Assembly (NCBI GenBank): GCA_020796225.1
Contig: CM036764.1
Span: 27,964,450-28,028,449 of the forward strand
Origin: Arion vulgaris
Lineage: Eukaryota > Mollusca > Gastropoda > Stylommatophora > Arionidae
DNA length: 64,000 bases
Reading direction: 5' to 3'
The position numbers and the translations under genes were made by a program. The first letter of the stretch is position 1; each line of letters begins with the position of its first letter. Positions 1 through 11,838 of this stretch are shown one piece after another. A model generated the notes under the pieces. The model worked only from the letters and a program-made list of their open reading frames with translations, was not told the DNA's origin and made no database searches.

Positions 1-430
1 GTATCTTTTAACCAATTTTAGTATGTATACATGAATTCTAAGTTCGTCAAAAAGTCTCTTTTAACCAATTTAAGTATGTATACATGAATTCTAAGTTCGT
101 CAAAAATCTTTTTTAACCAATTGTAGTATGTATACATGAATTCTAAGTTCGTCAAAAAATCTCTTTTAACCAATTGTAGTATGTATACATGAGTACCACA
201 AGTTCGTCAAAAGTCTCTTTTAACCAATTTAAGTATGTATACATGAATTCTAAGTTCGTCAAAAGTCTCTTTAACCAATTGAGTATGTATACATAGTACC
301 ACCAAGTTCGTCAAAAGTCTCTTTAACCAATTTAAGTATGTATACATGAATTCTATGTCGTCAAAATCTTTTAAACCAATTTAAATATGTATATATGATT
401 TCTAAGCTCGTCAAATTGCCTTTTAAAACT
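1..430. repeat. Tandem repeat, about 52-53 bp unit, about 8 copies
   Basis: Units contain TTTTAACCAATT, GTATGTATACATGAATTC and AAGTTCGTCAAAA, repeating every 52-53 bases with indels. Some copies read GAGTACCACAAGTTC instead of GAATTCTAAGTTC. The array is cut by the window edge, so its full length is unknown. Confidence 0.95.
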
Positions 431-3020
431 AATTTAGTGTCAACAAAATAACTAAATTGTGCAGGGAAAATAGTACTAACTGGCAATCCCTCTAAAATGG
501 AAAACTATATATGGAAGACGCACATATATTTCTCATCCCATAGTACACACCCCTCCTCCCATTACACACTATACAACAACAAAACATTACAAGATGAAAT
601 GAATCATAAAGTAATACTTTGAGGAAAAACAGACTTCCTTCACGTCAGTATTGACACAGACAGATTGTTATTGCATTCATTTTGAATATGGTTAAATCCC
701 GCGACGTCTTATCTATACATCTTCAGCTTTGACAAATAGTGCTCGCAATCTATGACATATTTATCAGAACACGGCCCACTCTAGCAGTAGTCCGACAAGC
801 TCAGGTCCAAATTACAGGAAATAATTTTATCTCACGTCACTTGGCTTGTGTTTCAGTATTGGTAGATTTAAACAAATTCAATTTTCAAAACAGCACACCA
901 TGCAAAAACAAAGCTATATTATGTAACACATTTACTTGAAAAATAATATCAGTATTATTAACAATTTTGAACAATAACAAAACTATAGACTCATATAATC
1001 GTGTAAGCATATGTGAAAGTCAACCAACACCAAGGTGAATTTCCAATTTCCTAACTGAGCTAGTTGGACTTCTGTTGGAAGAGGCTGTGGTCCGAAATAG
1101 CTTGATACAGCTGAAGAATTCATGATCAAAATGAATACTCCTAAGTGTTAACATGTCACGCGTGGCCACACTGACAAACAAATCAGCCAACATTTTTACA
1201 TAATAGATTTTAACAACAGCATTAGGAAGTGTATAATAAATGGACATAATCAATAATATTCATATTTAGTTAGTTATAAACCATGCCATAATAAGATCCG
1301 ACAACAGCAGGTCAACAATGAGTTAGTATATATGAGATATTATTCGTTCAACTTTGTTTTTTCGTCACCTGCTGTTGCAAGCGCAGTATGGCACATATGT
1401 TTCTTGATTATAGAAATGTATATTATATAGACGTATGTGGACACATCTCTTTCTTTCTCTCTCTATCTCTTTACAATACATCATTAACATAATTCCTATA
1501 TCTGTTAGCAAAATATAGAAATGAATGTGTTTCATTTTCTTGAATGGTTACACTTATCTCACAAGCTTTAATTGGTGTAGCTTGATTGATTGGACCATTA
1601 ACACTGCTTTTGGTGAATATTGCTTTCATATTGCTAGAACTGATCGACACAAATAGGGCTATGAGTATATTGACGTTAATTCTAGACAATATTGAAATAG
1701 AATACTGCACATGCATACCCAGCTTTGTGACGCTTATTGTATGTCCTTTTTTAATCAATTGCGCTTACATTTACACAGAACAAACAAACAAAACCTGCAA
1801 ACACTCATCCATAAATAACATTTGCCACCAAACAAGCAGGAAACATTAGCCTGTGATGCATGATAACGGTCGACAAGGGATAAAAACCACTGGAGCCCCA
1901 TGACAAAATTAAACATTGAAGAATGAAAACATTAAGAGCGGATAGTATTTCAACATATCACAAAAGCAGAAGTACGTTATAGAATTACATAATAAATGTG
2001 CAAAATGTGAGTGTGTTAAAATGTCAAAAGAATTGTGTGGGGACAAGGTATCAAGAGAATTGTGTGGTGACAAGGTCACAAAAGATTAAACTTTGGTTGG
2101 AAGCTGATGAAAGGTTGCTCATGCAAACATGTGCATTCAATAACCTAGATTCATTTAACCAATAAAACAACGATTGTGGTTTTTGGATGGGGATAGATCA
2201 GGCATAGAAATGGATTTTGAAAAGCAACTAAATGACGAGTCACATGAAAAATGCACACTGAAATCAATAAATTGTATTCTATACAGGTTAGCAGTGTAGT
2301 TGGAGTTGGTCATGCTGTCGTCAAACAGTTCAAATAAAGGTTTCCATGACAAACAAATCATGTGAATTCAAAATATAAAGTATTGTCCTGGCTGTGTACA
2401 CGAAACACTTGATCCTGATAGTAGTAGTTTGTCTTATTTGTTTTAATTATACAATTGAAATTTTTTTTAATGAAGTGAGGAGATCGCATTTTAAGTCATC
2501 CTCGTCTGTGATCAATGTCAGATATGCTTCTATTCTGACAATGAACATGAACAAGGTGATGCGCCTGCAATCTTCGTCGCTTCCAAACACTTTATATCAA
2601 AAGGTTGCTCCCTTGTGAGAGGATTCCCTTCATTGAACAGCAAATATGGGATAGTTTTGCAAAAACATTTATGGGGTTTGACTGGGTGATTCCCAGTAAT
2701 GAGAATCAGTGTCTCTGATGCGTGTTTTGTGTAGGTTGGCTCCGAGACTACAATGGCACGTTCTGAGTCTGATGACTATCGTCGTCTGCTAATTCCTGCG
2801 GAGAGCATTTGTACTGTCATGCTCTGGCTTGTAGTCTTCGTTTACTTCTCACTAGATATGTGAGGTGGAGCCTCATACACAGATGATGTGGAGCAATAGC
2901 ACAATATTTACCTTCCAACCATCATATGTTTATAAATATGTCATATACATATAACTCACCGCTCGAATAGGGAGTGCGGCTACTACATTCTGCAAACTAT
3001 AAAAACGAGCGTGGGACAAC
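431..3020. other. Non-coding stretch, nothing recognised
   Basis: Only short stop-limited reading frames without recognisable motifs occur on either strand. There is no convincing exon and no repeat with a second copy in the window that I could match. Confidence 0.5.
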
Positions 3021-3023
3021 ACA

Positions 3024-3515
3024 AAATTAACATTGCAGAAGAAGATTCAAATATATCGAGCCTGTGTAATTAGTTCTCTACTATATTGCTCAGAAAAATG
3101 GACAGCCTACTCATGGCACGAGAGGAGATTTAACATCTTTCACCTTCGATGTCTCCGCAAGATTATGAATATCAAGTGGTATGACAAGATAACCAGCTCT
3201 GAAGTACTGCAACGTGCAAACCTGCCTTCCATCATGGGCATGCTCAGCAGTGGATGACTAAGATAGTTGGGGCATCTGCGAAGAATGGAAACCTGTCGCA
3301 TACCAAAACAAATGTTGTTCTGTGAACTTTCGGAGGGGAAGAGGCATCAGGTATTCACTGCTCAGATGTAAAGATGGTGTCTGCAAGGCCTCAATGAAGA
3401 ACTTTTCTATAGGTCCCTGTACATGGGAAAAATTAGCTGATGACAGTGGTGTGGAAAGCGATATTGCACAAGGGCACAGTCTTTTGAGAAGAGACTTATG
3501 TATGAGCTGAAAGAC
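3024..3515 (+). mobile_element. LINE reverse-transcriptase C-terminal fragment
   Basis: Broken translation reads like the end of an endonuclease/reverse-transcriptase ORF: IYRACVISSLLYCSEKW, then RRFNIFHLRCLRKIMNIKW, EVLQRANLPS and, after frame changes, LGHLRRMETCRIPKQMLF. These match the usual 'vyra.vls.LLYgsEtW', 'fh.rcLRrIlgikW' and 'lGHvrRMe' blocks. Stops and shifts show it is dead. Confidence 0.85.
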
Positions 3516-4234
3516 AAGAGAGAAAAGCGAAAACCCAGAAGTTGTCACAGTAAAACACTTGCCAATTGACCGTCTGTAAATACGAAAAATGCCATACATA
3601 CATATAACTAATACTGACTTTATTCCCCAATCCTGTGCAAGTCAAAACCAGAATAAATCTTTTTTTTTTAAATTACATACAGAAGAAGGATCACAATTCC
3701 TTTTTTACCAACTTCAAGAAAACTATTCACATAACCACTACACACAACAAAACACTATTGGTGCAGAAACGCAACACAAATTCATTCAAATATGCATGTG
3801 TAGTGTAAGCTGTAAAAACAAATAAAATTATCAATTCAGGCAGCACACATGAGAGGAAACATATGCAAAATTCGGTGCAATAATACACAGACACAATGGA
3901 TGACTAGCAAGGATAACTATAGCAAATGCACATGATGAAAATAAAAGAAAGATAATACAACCCCAAATAAAGAAAATTACAATAAACAAAATAACATTAT
4001 TTTTTTTTGGAAGTATATGTACTGTATACATAAACAATGATAGGTCAGTCAATCATTATCTAAATAAGCTTCACATAAATATGAACCAAATTTCTTGCAC
4101 AAGATGCAAGGTCCCACACAAGAGTAATATGTTAGTTACAAGGACAACAGGTCTCCTGCAACAATCTCCCTTGAAGGATCTAATCTTCAACTACCTCAGA
4201 AGTCGGCGAAGCTGTCCATAAGGTTGAGAGATGC

Positions 4235-4340
4235 CTGTATAAAGGTAATATAAGACCAAGCAAAAATCAGTCAGAAGCGCAATACCAGGCGTCATGACTT
4301 TCCGCCTGAATTATCAGTGGGCGTCAGAGAAAGAGAATAA
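4235..4340 (+). repeat. Dispersed repeat (family also at 41000 and 43985)
   Basis: CAAAAATCAGTCAGAAGCGC followed by a GCGTCATGACT-type segment is shared, diverged, with about 41015-41105 and 43995-44105. The 3' side is purine rich (AGAAAGAGAATAAGAAGAG), consistent with a short retroposon. Family unknown. Confidence 0.55.
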
Positions 4341-4989
4341 GAAGAGTAATATGTTATCATAACAAAGGTTAGTAAAGTGATTAATGTTATGAGTTTTATA
4401 AACAATAATATATAATCTTAATATGTCAAAATTAGTTGCTGGATTATATAGGAGAAATAAATTATTAAATGACCATCAAAAATAAAGCACAGAAAAAAAC
4501 TTCACCTCTAACCAGGTCAAGAATGTCTGAATATTTTTGGTTTTTCAATTTTGGTAAAATTTGAGAAAATTGTGCCTAGCAGATATAAGTACAAATAGAA
4601 CTTAAAGCAGGAAGATATTAAGTACAGAACCCTTGAGAAAAGAGAAATATGAGTATAACAACAGTGTATACATGTTTAAATTTAAAAGTGCAAGAAACTG
4701 AGTACAGAGATTCCAAAAAGAAGAAAATATAAGCATACTAAAAAAATGAAGGCAGCGATGAATGAAAGAAACTCTGAATATGAGTATAGTAAAATATGAT
4801 GAAAGTAACTATTAAAATCATTCAGCACAGAACTAAATTCTGAGAAGAACTAAATAAGCACAATCTACAATGAATTAGAGATTAATTTTAAATATATAAA
4901 AACTTTGGTAGCATACAGTAGGCAGAAGTATAACAAAAAAATACATAAGGGTTAGAAAGTTGTATAACTATAATACAAGTTGCCAAACT

Positions 4990-5335
4990 TACAACACTGT
5001 CACGAGTCAGCTCTGACGGTATCCCTATGATCAATCAGATCTGATACCATGCTATAGTATAACTTCAGATCTGATACCATGCTAAGTAGTGATAACTTCA
5101 GATCTGATACCATGCTATAGTATAACTTCAGATATGGCACTTTAAAGATTGTGTTTTTTTGTGTTTGTTAAATCTTAGTTACCCATCTGTGTATACTTTA
5201 GACAAAATTGTATGTTCCTCTCCCTCATGCAGTAGAGACCTAACAGGGTACTCATGTTCTCTGCGCAAACCACACAAATCACAAAGAGTGTTTAACTCGG
5301 TTGATAAGAATGAATGCAAACAAACAATGAAGCAT
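4990..5335 (+). repeat. Dispersed repeat with internal minisatellite (second copy at 31965-32550)
   Basis: About three tandem units of AGATCTGATACCATGCTA plus AGTATAACTTC, followed by ACTTTAAAGATTGTG and a 3' part with TCACAAAGAGTG. Both flanks and the internal minisatellite recur at 31965-32550, so the tandem unit belongs to the element rather than to the site. Confidence 0.8.
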
Positions 5336-5457
5336 AAAACAGCTAGAATTGAGAAGAAGATTTTGTTAAAATGTGTCAGTTAAACGAAATGTCAGAGAGA
5401 AAGAGAAAGGAAAATGTGATATATAAAAAGTCGAAAAGTAAATTTAAAATGTGATAA

Positions 5458-5838
5458 ACATCATCAAGTAGCTTGTCCCTTCTGGAACTTGGTTCCCATG
5501 ACATCAGCCCTGAAAAGTCTCTATTCTGTGCAAGATGCCCAGCATCAGCAGCAGTGAGATTGTCAATGACTCCTAGATTTCGTCTAGGTTTCCTCTGGTC
5601 TTGTTCCAGTCAGCTGTCTCTTTCTAGAATTATCTGCTCCAGAATACATCGTTTAACATGTTCAAAATATTTAATTTTCCTTGTTTTTATGTTCTTTAAT
5701 ATCCAACTCTCTCTAATTTCAAGCTGCTGCAGAACAGAAGTATTTATTCTCTTCTTTGTCCATAATATTCTAAGTACTCTTCTGCAACATTTGCATTCAA
5801 AGGCACTGATGATCTTCTCTGCCGCTTTATGACAAATA
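5458..5838 (-). mobile_element. LINE 3' end, family A (old copy)
   Basis: Diverged minus-strand copy of the LINE tail seen at 12365, 17262, 29855, 50270 and 55955. The minus frame retains CCRRVLRILWTKKRI, KIKYFEHVKR and AADAGHLAQNR-like blocks of the LINE reverse-transcriptase C-terminus. Confidence 0.75.
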
Positions 5839-6655
5839 TTACAACAAATATGTAGTAAACTGCCATATCAGGGCTGTTATTGGCAGCAGTGATTTGCTCA
5901 CTGACATAGATAATACTTATTCAGTCATCTTCATCTTTTGTCCAGGTCATTTTGGAGTGAAATGCAATGAGAGAGTGGAAACAATGGCAAGCAATGCAGC
6001 AATCGAGAATAGGTTTTCTATGCAGCATCATCAATGCTCCAAGAGAAAAAACATACACTCTAAAGATTTTTGTTTAAAAGATAATAGGTATTCTATATCT
6101 CTGCTGCAAAAGCTAAGCATAACAAATGGTGTGACAAGACAGGAAACTATTCAAGAAAACCCTGTAAGTATATCAACCAGCACAAAGCGAGAGTTATTAA
6201 TCTAAACACTGAAAGGCATGTTTAGGAGGAGATCCAAAGTGTGAGAAGATGATCCTCAATCAAACAATAATAGATATGAGAGAAATAGTTACTCAAATAC
6301 ATATATTATTTACCAGAAGTGAATTCAGACATTATGTTACTAAATAACACAAAAACATATTTTACATCATACACTGCTACTGCAAGATTTGGAGTCAAGA
6401 TGTCAATTTTGAGGGGGGCTCCAGATAACTTTTAACTAGAAGTTCCCTGCAGTTTTGATTGTACAGGATACCAAAGCAGAGTCACTGAAATATCAGCAAA
6501 CTTTCATAGTCAAGCAGTAGAAGACATGAAATGTGGGCTACACAACAAATATAAGCAGTGAAAAGTGGGCTATACAAGAAATGCTACTACTAGTCTTAAG
6601 TCTATCAATATCAGTAGAAGATCCCCAGATATGCACATTATGTAGCCGTCTTACC
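5839..6655. other. Non-coding stretch, nothing recognised
   Basis: The 103-codon plus frame at 5894-6205 has no recognisable domain or splice context. No repeat copy was recognised. Confidence 0.4.
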
Positions 6656-6659
6656 CTCA

Positions 6660-6964
6660 AATTGGATTGGCGTCACAAGTGAATTTTTTCCCCCCGTTAT
6701 TAAAACCAATACAAAATGTCTTGGAAAGAGACCCATGCTTAATAAAAGAGTCTAAAGACGAAGGATTGATTCACTATACTAGGTTTCCCCAAGCAGCTCG
6801 GTCTATATCCGCAGAAATGGCACGCCCCCTGCCAAGAGTATTGCACAAAACAAGAAATCAGTAGATATGGCAACAATCCTAGAGATCTCTGGGGAAAAAA
6901 TGCATTGGTAAACAAAACAGGGTGGTTCGGATTCAAACCTACAGCCTTCAGAACACAAGGCAAA
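6660..6964 (-). mobile_element. tRNA-derived SINE, family B
   Basis: One of three related minus-strand copies (also 13195 and 16318) sharing TCTAAAGACGAAGGATTG, a TATTGCACAAAAC block, ATCCTAGAGATCTCTGG and, at the right end, a tRNA-like head. In the sense strand the head reads like a tRNA with a box-B-like GGTTTGAATTC in the best copy. Confidence 0.8.
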
Positions 6965-8141
6965 TGACTAAATCCCTATGTATCAGCATTTTGTAGAATG
7001 TCAAGGAAACCGCAAGGAACTCTGTTTTTTTTTTTTTTTGCAACGTCAGTAACATTTGGTATTGGCTGCATGGGAACAAACAGCTAAGCCCCTCTAGTTA
7101 TTAATAACATCCTGGGTATATTCATACCCCTACATCGACAACTAATCTAGTTTCCCTGGAAACTATCACTGGCAGTCTTCAATTGTCAGTTAACATATTA
7201 TTACCATTGTCACCATTCCTAAAAATTCTGATCTGTCAAATAGTTATACAAACACAAATATAGTCTGATGTACTTGTGACCATTTATAAACTAACCATAT
7301 CGCAATTGTGTGCTAGCAGCTATTCATTTTTTAAATTGCATCACTCATTCATATTTCTAGAAGAACATAGAAAGGAAACTATCACTGTTTAACAATGTCT
7401 TTTCTTCATTGTTCTCCACGTAAAGAAAGCTTTTTACAATAAGTCATCAATTTACATTGATGCCCTCTTTTGGCACATTATATTTGCTTTCATCTCAGCA
7501 TTTCTGGAACTGGGTAGGCCTTCCCTTTTCAAGTGCTACTTGCTGTGATGCAGCCTGCTACTAGGCCAACCATATGAAAGAGGATTAGGGTCTTGGGCAC
7601 CTCTAATTTGCTGACTCTGACTACTGTTCGTATTCATTTCATTTAAGAAGAAATTTTTATTCTAAATTGTGACTACAGTAGACAGTTCTGAAGAACATGT
7701 TCTGCTGTTATATCTGCCAGTTCACAATGACAGTGACTAGAGATGTATATCTTGAATATGATGTACAAGTGACATCTCATTTTGTTGTGTCCTGTTCTAA
7801 GGCAAAGTAAGACTACCTGGTCTATTTTTGATAGTTGGTAATATCCATGCTCTGTTTTGTGTTGAGTTTTCTCCACTTTGCATTGTATTAACTTTGGATG
7901 GTAGTACTGGCTTCCTATGTAGCTACCCGATAGTTTTCTTGTGGTAGTTTTCTTTCTTCTTTAGCAAAACTAACAGCAATTTCACATCCAATAATATTGT
8001 AGTGTGATGGTTTCCACTAAATGACTACTTTCTGTAAGTTAGAAGCCATCCCTCATAGAGTTTTTACTTAGATTGTTTGGTTCGGTACTCGTCTCAACTT
8101 CTTCCATACAACTTGTAACTCTATCTCATATATACTATTAT
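6965..8141. other. Non-coding stretch, nothing recognised
   Basis: AT-rich sequence with a poly-T run near 7025. No supported gene or repeat. Confidence 0.4.
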
Positions 8142-8154
8142 GTGCATAAGCCAT

Positions 8155-8359
8155 TTTTTTTTTTTTGATCCAGAAGCACTTGAGTTTTCAGTTCTTCGGC
8201 TTGGTGCCATGGACATCCTAACCCCTCGGTTCGGTGCCATGAAAACCGTAAATCTGGAGAACCTGTGGCTTTTCTGCCAGTCCACGGAAATGAACCCGCA
8301 CTCACAGAGAGCTTGTCACCCGTCGCCCAGCGCTCTATGAACACGCTGGGCAGGCGGGC
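8155..8359 (-). mobile_element. tRNA-derived SINE, family A, with target-site duplication
   Basis: Sense strand (minus) starts GCCCGCCTGCCCAGCG, has a tRNA-like head with box-B-like GGTTCATTTCC, an unrelated body and ends CTGGATC plus an A-run. Flanks GTGCATAAGCCAT (8142-8154) and GTCCATGAGCCAT (8360-8372) match at 11 of 13 bases. Other copies are at 31642, 34803 and 52123. Confidence 0.9.
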
Positions 8360-8934
8360 GTCCATGAGCCATAAAAACTGACTACCCCGTTTATTTTAAA
8401 ACAATATATTTTTGAAATCCATGATTCCCACCTGTTGAATATGTTGAATAACATATGTTGAATAACAAAGAAAAAACCTTTAGCTATGTATCAATGAAAT
8501 ATACAAATTGGTAGATCAGGATGAGATAAACAGGTCAAATTTAAAAATGATTTGATGCCTAATTTCAACAAAGCAATGAAATGTAGTTTGATAATGTCGA
8601 AGAAGATGCATTCGGTCAGATATCTCAAAAAAAGCATGCAAATAGTTCATCTCACACAACTCATTACACAAGAAGAAACATTTGATTGGATGTCATGATC
8701 CTTGAAAAGGGTATTCTAACGAACAAAAAGGCACATCTAACAAGGCACAACTATCATTTGTGACGCTCTCGATGTTCAAATACAACATATATAATCAAAT
8801 CCTAAACTGTTATAGATACATCACCATTATATTTCAAAAGTAGAATGCTAATAATATTGAATATTAATAATAATATTAATTCATCAAACTAAAATATTTC
8901 TGAACTCATTTAAAAAAAACTGTTGTTAATGTCT

Positions 8935-9150
8935 GCAGTACCACTTTTAGGGTGGTGTAGGAAGGGTAGGACGAGAGCCTGAGGAAATTAATGGCCACAT
9001 GGCTCGTGCAATTGCTCGAAGCTGTTTAGGTTAAGATTTTTCTTTATGCCCACAAGATAAAAAAAATCCTTGGTCTTACTGGCGATTGAACACAAGTCTC
9101 TTGCATGGGAGCCATGCTCTAATCCATTCGACCAGACGCTCCTCCTGAAC
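8935..9150 (-). mobile_element. tRNA-derived SINE, family E
   Basis: Same family as 52480-52640. The sense head reads GGTCGAATGGATTAGAGC and a box-B-like TGTTCAATCGCC, followed by AAGACCAAGGATT and a GCATAAAG body. It ends in a GGGACGAGAGCC/GTCCTACCC-type 3' segment. Confidence 0.8.
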
Positions 9151-10255
9151 TCATAGATTTGTAATAATTATTTATTCATAAACATACACAGACTGAATTT
9201 ACTCATTATCAATCATTACTGATGTTACGACTAGCATTATTTTCCTATTTACAAACATGCAGTATGTCTTAATGCCCTCATTATCAGTAATTACTGACAC
9301 TTCAACCTGCAAATAATTCTTATTCACAGATCTGAAATATATTTATATATGAACAAAAAAAACATTTGAATACTTCCACATTGCAAATACTTGATTTACA
9401 ACACAGAAATTCTAGTTCACAAATGATGAAATCACCACTCTATAAACAATCATATCTACACTATGACATCCAACAAGTATGAAAATGTAATTACTATGTG
9501 GATTACATTTATATAATCAAAAACACACTCCTTAAAGCATGTCAGCATAAAAACAGCATATGTTTTATTAGCAGTCTTAAATGAAACAAATGTATAAAAA
9601 TGACTGTATTCAGATTGCAAATAATACTGAACCCTTCCATTCCATAATTTTTGTTTACCTCTGAGCACATTTTTATTGCAATATATACTGAATTAGCAAG
9701 TAAATTGGCTTTGCGTCATCTAAAAAATAATTTCCGAGCCTGTTTATCGGCTCAGACGAGCAAAAGGGTTAAATCATGAAAAAGTGACTAGTTTAGATTA
9801 CCCAAAAAAAGGTTATCATCGCAACAAGTTATTGTTATTTTGTTACACTGACCAGTGCAGTTTTTTCTGAGATATGAGCAAAAAATAACATAGAACACAT
9901 CAGATCTAACATCAGCAACTTAATAAACAATAGAGACAGGTAATAATAACTACAAGCATTACTAGAAATAGTTTCTCCAGTGAGAACAACAAGAAACTGA
10001 TACAGCGACTTCTATATTGGCAATATTAGTGATCCACACTTATGATATCCACACTTATGATATCCACACAATGAGTCTCATCAGAACACAAGACTTACAT
10101 GATTCAACAAACATGATCAACTGATATCTGAAAGAGAACCAAAAATATACCACACAAATTTCATATTGTATCATGTATGTTACATTTCAATTGTTTTTTA
10201 CGTAACTGGTAGCAAAAAATCTTCAATTGACAAATTATGGAAACAAATAAAGCAG
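9151..10255. other. Non-coding stretch; possible isolated piggyBac-like end near 9775
   Basis: GAGCAAAAGGGTTAA near 9757-9771 looks like a solitary piggyBac-type end abutting TTAA, but no partner end was seen. A short direct duplication (ACTTATGATATCCACA) occurs near 10040-10070. Nothing else recognised. Confidence 0.4.
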
Positions 10256-10259
10256 ACTC

Positions 10260-10520
10260 TAGACAAGTGCAGCCCAACCCTTTTATATATATATATATAT
10301 TGGGGCACATCAGACTGATGTTATAGAGGCGCGGGCACCATGTAACGTATGCAATACTACTATTACTACTAATAACAATAGTAATATTAAGACGGCAACG
10401 TTTTCTCCAGTGAAATGGTTGGGCTAGGGAGTAGTAGAATGGTTACAAAATAAAATACCACTGCAAAAGTGGGAAGGTCCCTGTTCATGAAAGTGCTAAA
10501 AAAACACACACAAAAACTCT
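10260..10520 (+). repeat. Dispersed repeat (second copy at 62020-62280)
   Basis: Shares with 62020-62280 the order GGGGCACAT...ACTGATG, a region rich in ACTAATAATAATAGTA triplets, ACGTTTTCTCCAGTGAAA versus ACGCTTTCTTCGGTGGAAA, TAGTAGAATGGTT, and CATGAAAGTGCTA. Probably a degenerate DNA transposon. Class not certain. Confidence 0.65.
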
Positions 10521-10544
10521 GAAAAAGTCGCAGCCTGGGTAAAA

Positions 10545-10756
10545 ATTCATTCAGTCATCATCAAGGTGCATATCCTTTATAGGACATTACTCTCTTTGCA
10601 GCGCATCTGAAATTCACTCTTGTCTCTAGCCAGTTCATCCTCTTCACCGATGGTCATATTCATGATTTCTTTAATATCTTGTAGCCATCTTCTTCTTGGT
10701 CTGCCTCTGTGTTCTGGGACCCTGCCCTCCAATATTGTTAGAAATTCATTAGAAGG
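10545..10756 (-). mobile_element. LINE 3' end, family B
   Basis: Minus frame encodes a GRPRRRWLQDIKEIMNM-type LINE C-terminus. The nucleotide sequence is nearly the same as 27030-27240 and 60850-61060 (ATCATCAAGGTGC, CTTTGCAGCGCATCTGAAAT, CCATCTTCTTCTTGGTCTG). It stops at CCAATATTGTT and is followed by a family D SINE. Confidence 0.9.
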
Positions 10757-10925
10757 ATTAAAATCTAAAATTATTCCAAAATATTTTCATCATCTACATT
10801 ACACCGGGGACCCTCGCCAATACTACGGAGTTCATGCACTGCCTCTTCCTCTGTAAGAAATAGATTGGAGCACATATGGTTACTCGCAATGATGATGGTC
10901 CTATTAATCAATCAATTTCTATGCA
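10757..10925 (+). mobile_element. SINE family D, 3' half
   Basis: Contains CCGGGGACCCTCGCC, GGAGTTCATGCACTGCC, AGATTGGAGCACATATGG, GCAATGATGATGGTCCTAT and an AATCAATCAATT tail, the hallmarks of the family with an (ATCA)n end also found at 35045, 44925 and 54812. Confidence 0.85.
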
Positions 10926-10964
10926 TGTTACAAACATGATCTATTTTTATTTTCCAACTTATAA

Positions 10965-11365
10965 TCATCATCACCATGTACCATTCTTCCATCGATGACT
11001 GAGAGTAATGAATTTCCAACAAATTGTTTTCTCTTGCCCTAATGGTACACTGTCAGTTCACCTCTTGACATTTCTCTCTTAACTATACAACAGTCTTCAC
11101 CTGCCATCCCCATTTCCGTTCAATGTGGTCTTCAACAATGTTTCAAGTAATTTAATGTGACCAAAATACTTTATTTGAATACCTTTTATTTCTTTGAGTA
11201 TTTCTCTTTCAACCTCTAGTTGTTACTTCATTTCTTTACTACTTATTCTTTATCTCCAAGATACTATTCTATCTGTTTTGTATATCTATATTTTGGAAGC
11301 CTTGATTTCATTTTTCCAACTGTTTGTTCATTGTGCACATTTGCCCCCTGTACACCAGTAATGAA
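10965..11365 (-). mobile_element. Degenerate LINE C-terminal region
   Basis: Shares TGTGACCAAAATACT, TTTCTTTGA.TA.TTCTCT and CTGTTTGTTCATTGT.CA-type blocks with 22950-23420. On the minus strand it reads as a LINE 'k.fGHik' region plus upstream RT sequence, heavily broken. Confidence 0.55.
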
Positions 11366-11556
11366 TGTACGTCACTAATCAGTTCTCCTTTTTTTTTTTT
11401 AAATTCCTATAATCTTCAAGTTGCATTGCTCCATTTGTTCAGCACAAAAATGTCTTGCAACAACAATCAATATAGTGTTTGATGAACAGTTAAAAGTTAT
11501 GGTAAGCTGAAATCAAAGTCTAATAGTTTCATGTTAAATATTTCATCGATGAGACA

Positions 11557-11562
11557 TTTATT
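11557..11562 (-). terminator. Polyadenylation signal AATAAA for the TMEM263-like gene
   Basis: AATAAA on the minus strand about 41 bases downstream of the stop codon at 11603, the usual position for a short 3' UTR. Confidence 0.6.
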
Positions 11563-11602
11563 TACTTCAGCAAAATCTCTTTACAAAATTACCTTGTTAG
11601 TA

Positions 11603-11838
11603 TTATTCTTTTTTATCCTTTTTAGAAACAACAGATAAGGGGAGCTTATTAGCTACCACAGAGCCGGCACTTAATGTTGTGTGAACAATAGCAGTACCAG
11701 CATCGACAGTCTTTCCAGCAACCCACTTGGCACCACTAACACCATAACCAGCTGCTCCTGTAACTACCCCAGTGGCCGAGTTGACCAAACCAGCAGACAT
11801 TCGCCACAGGAAGCCACCTGTGGGTTGATTTTTCTGTG
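11603..11838 (-). CDS. TMEM263: TMEM263-like gene, exon 2 (terminal)
   Basis: Encodes residues 23-100 and the TAA stop (11603-11605). The acceptor is the AG at 11839-11840 after a pyrimidine-rich TTCTTTGTCCACAG. The in-frame ATG further upstream is within the intron and is not needed once exon 1 is joined. Confidence 0.87.
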
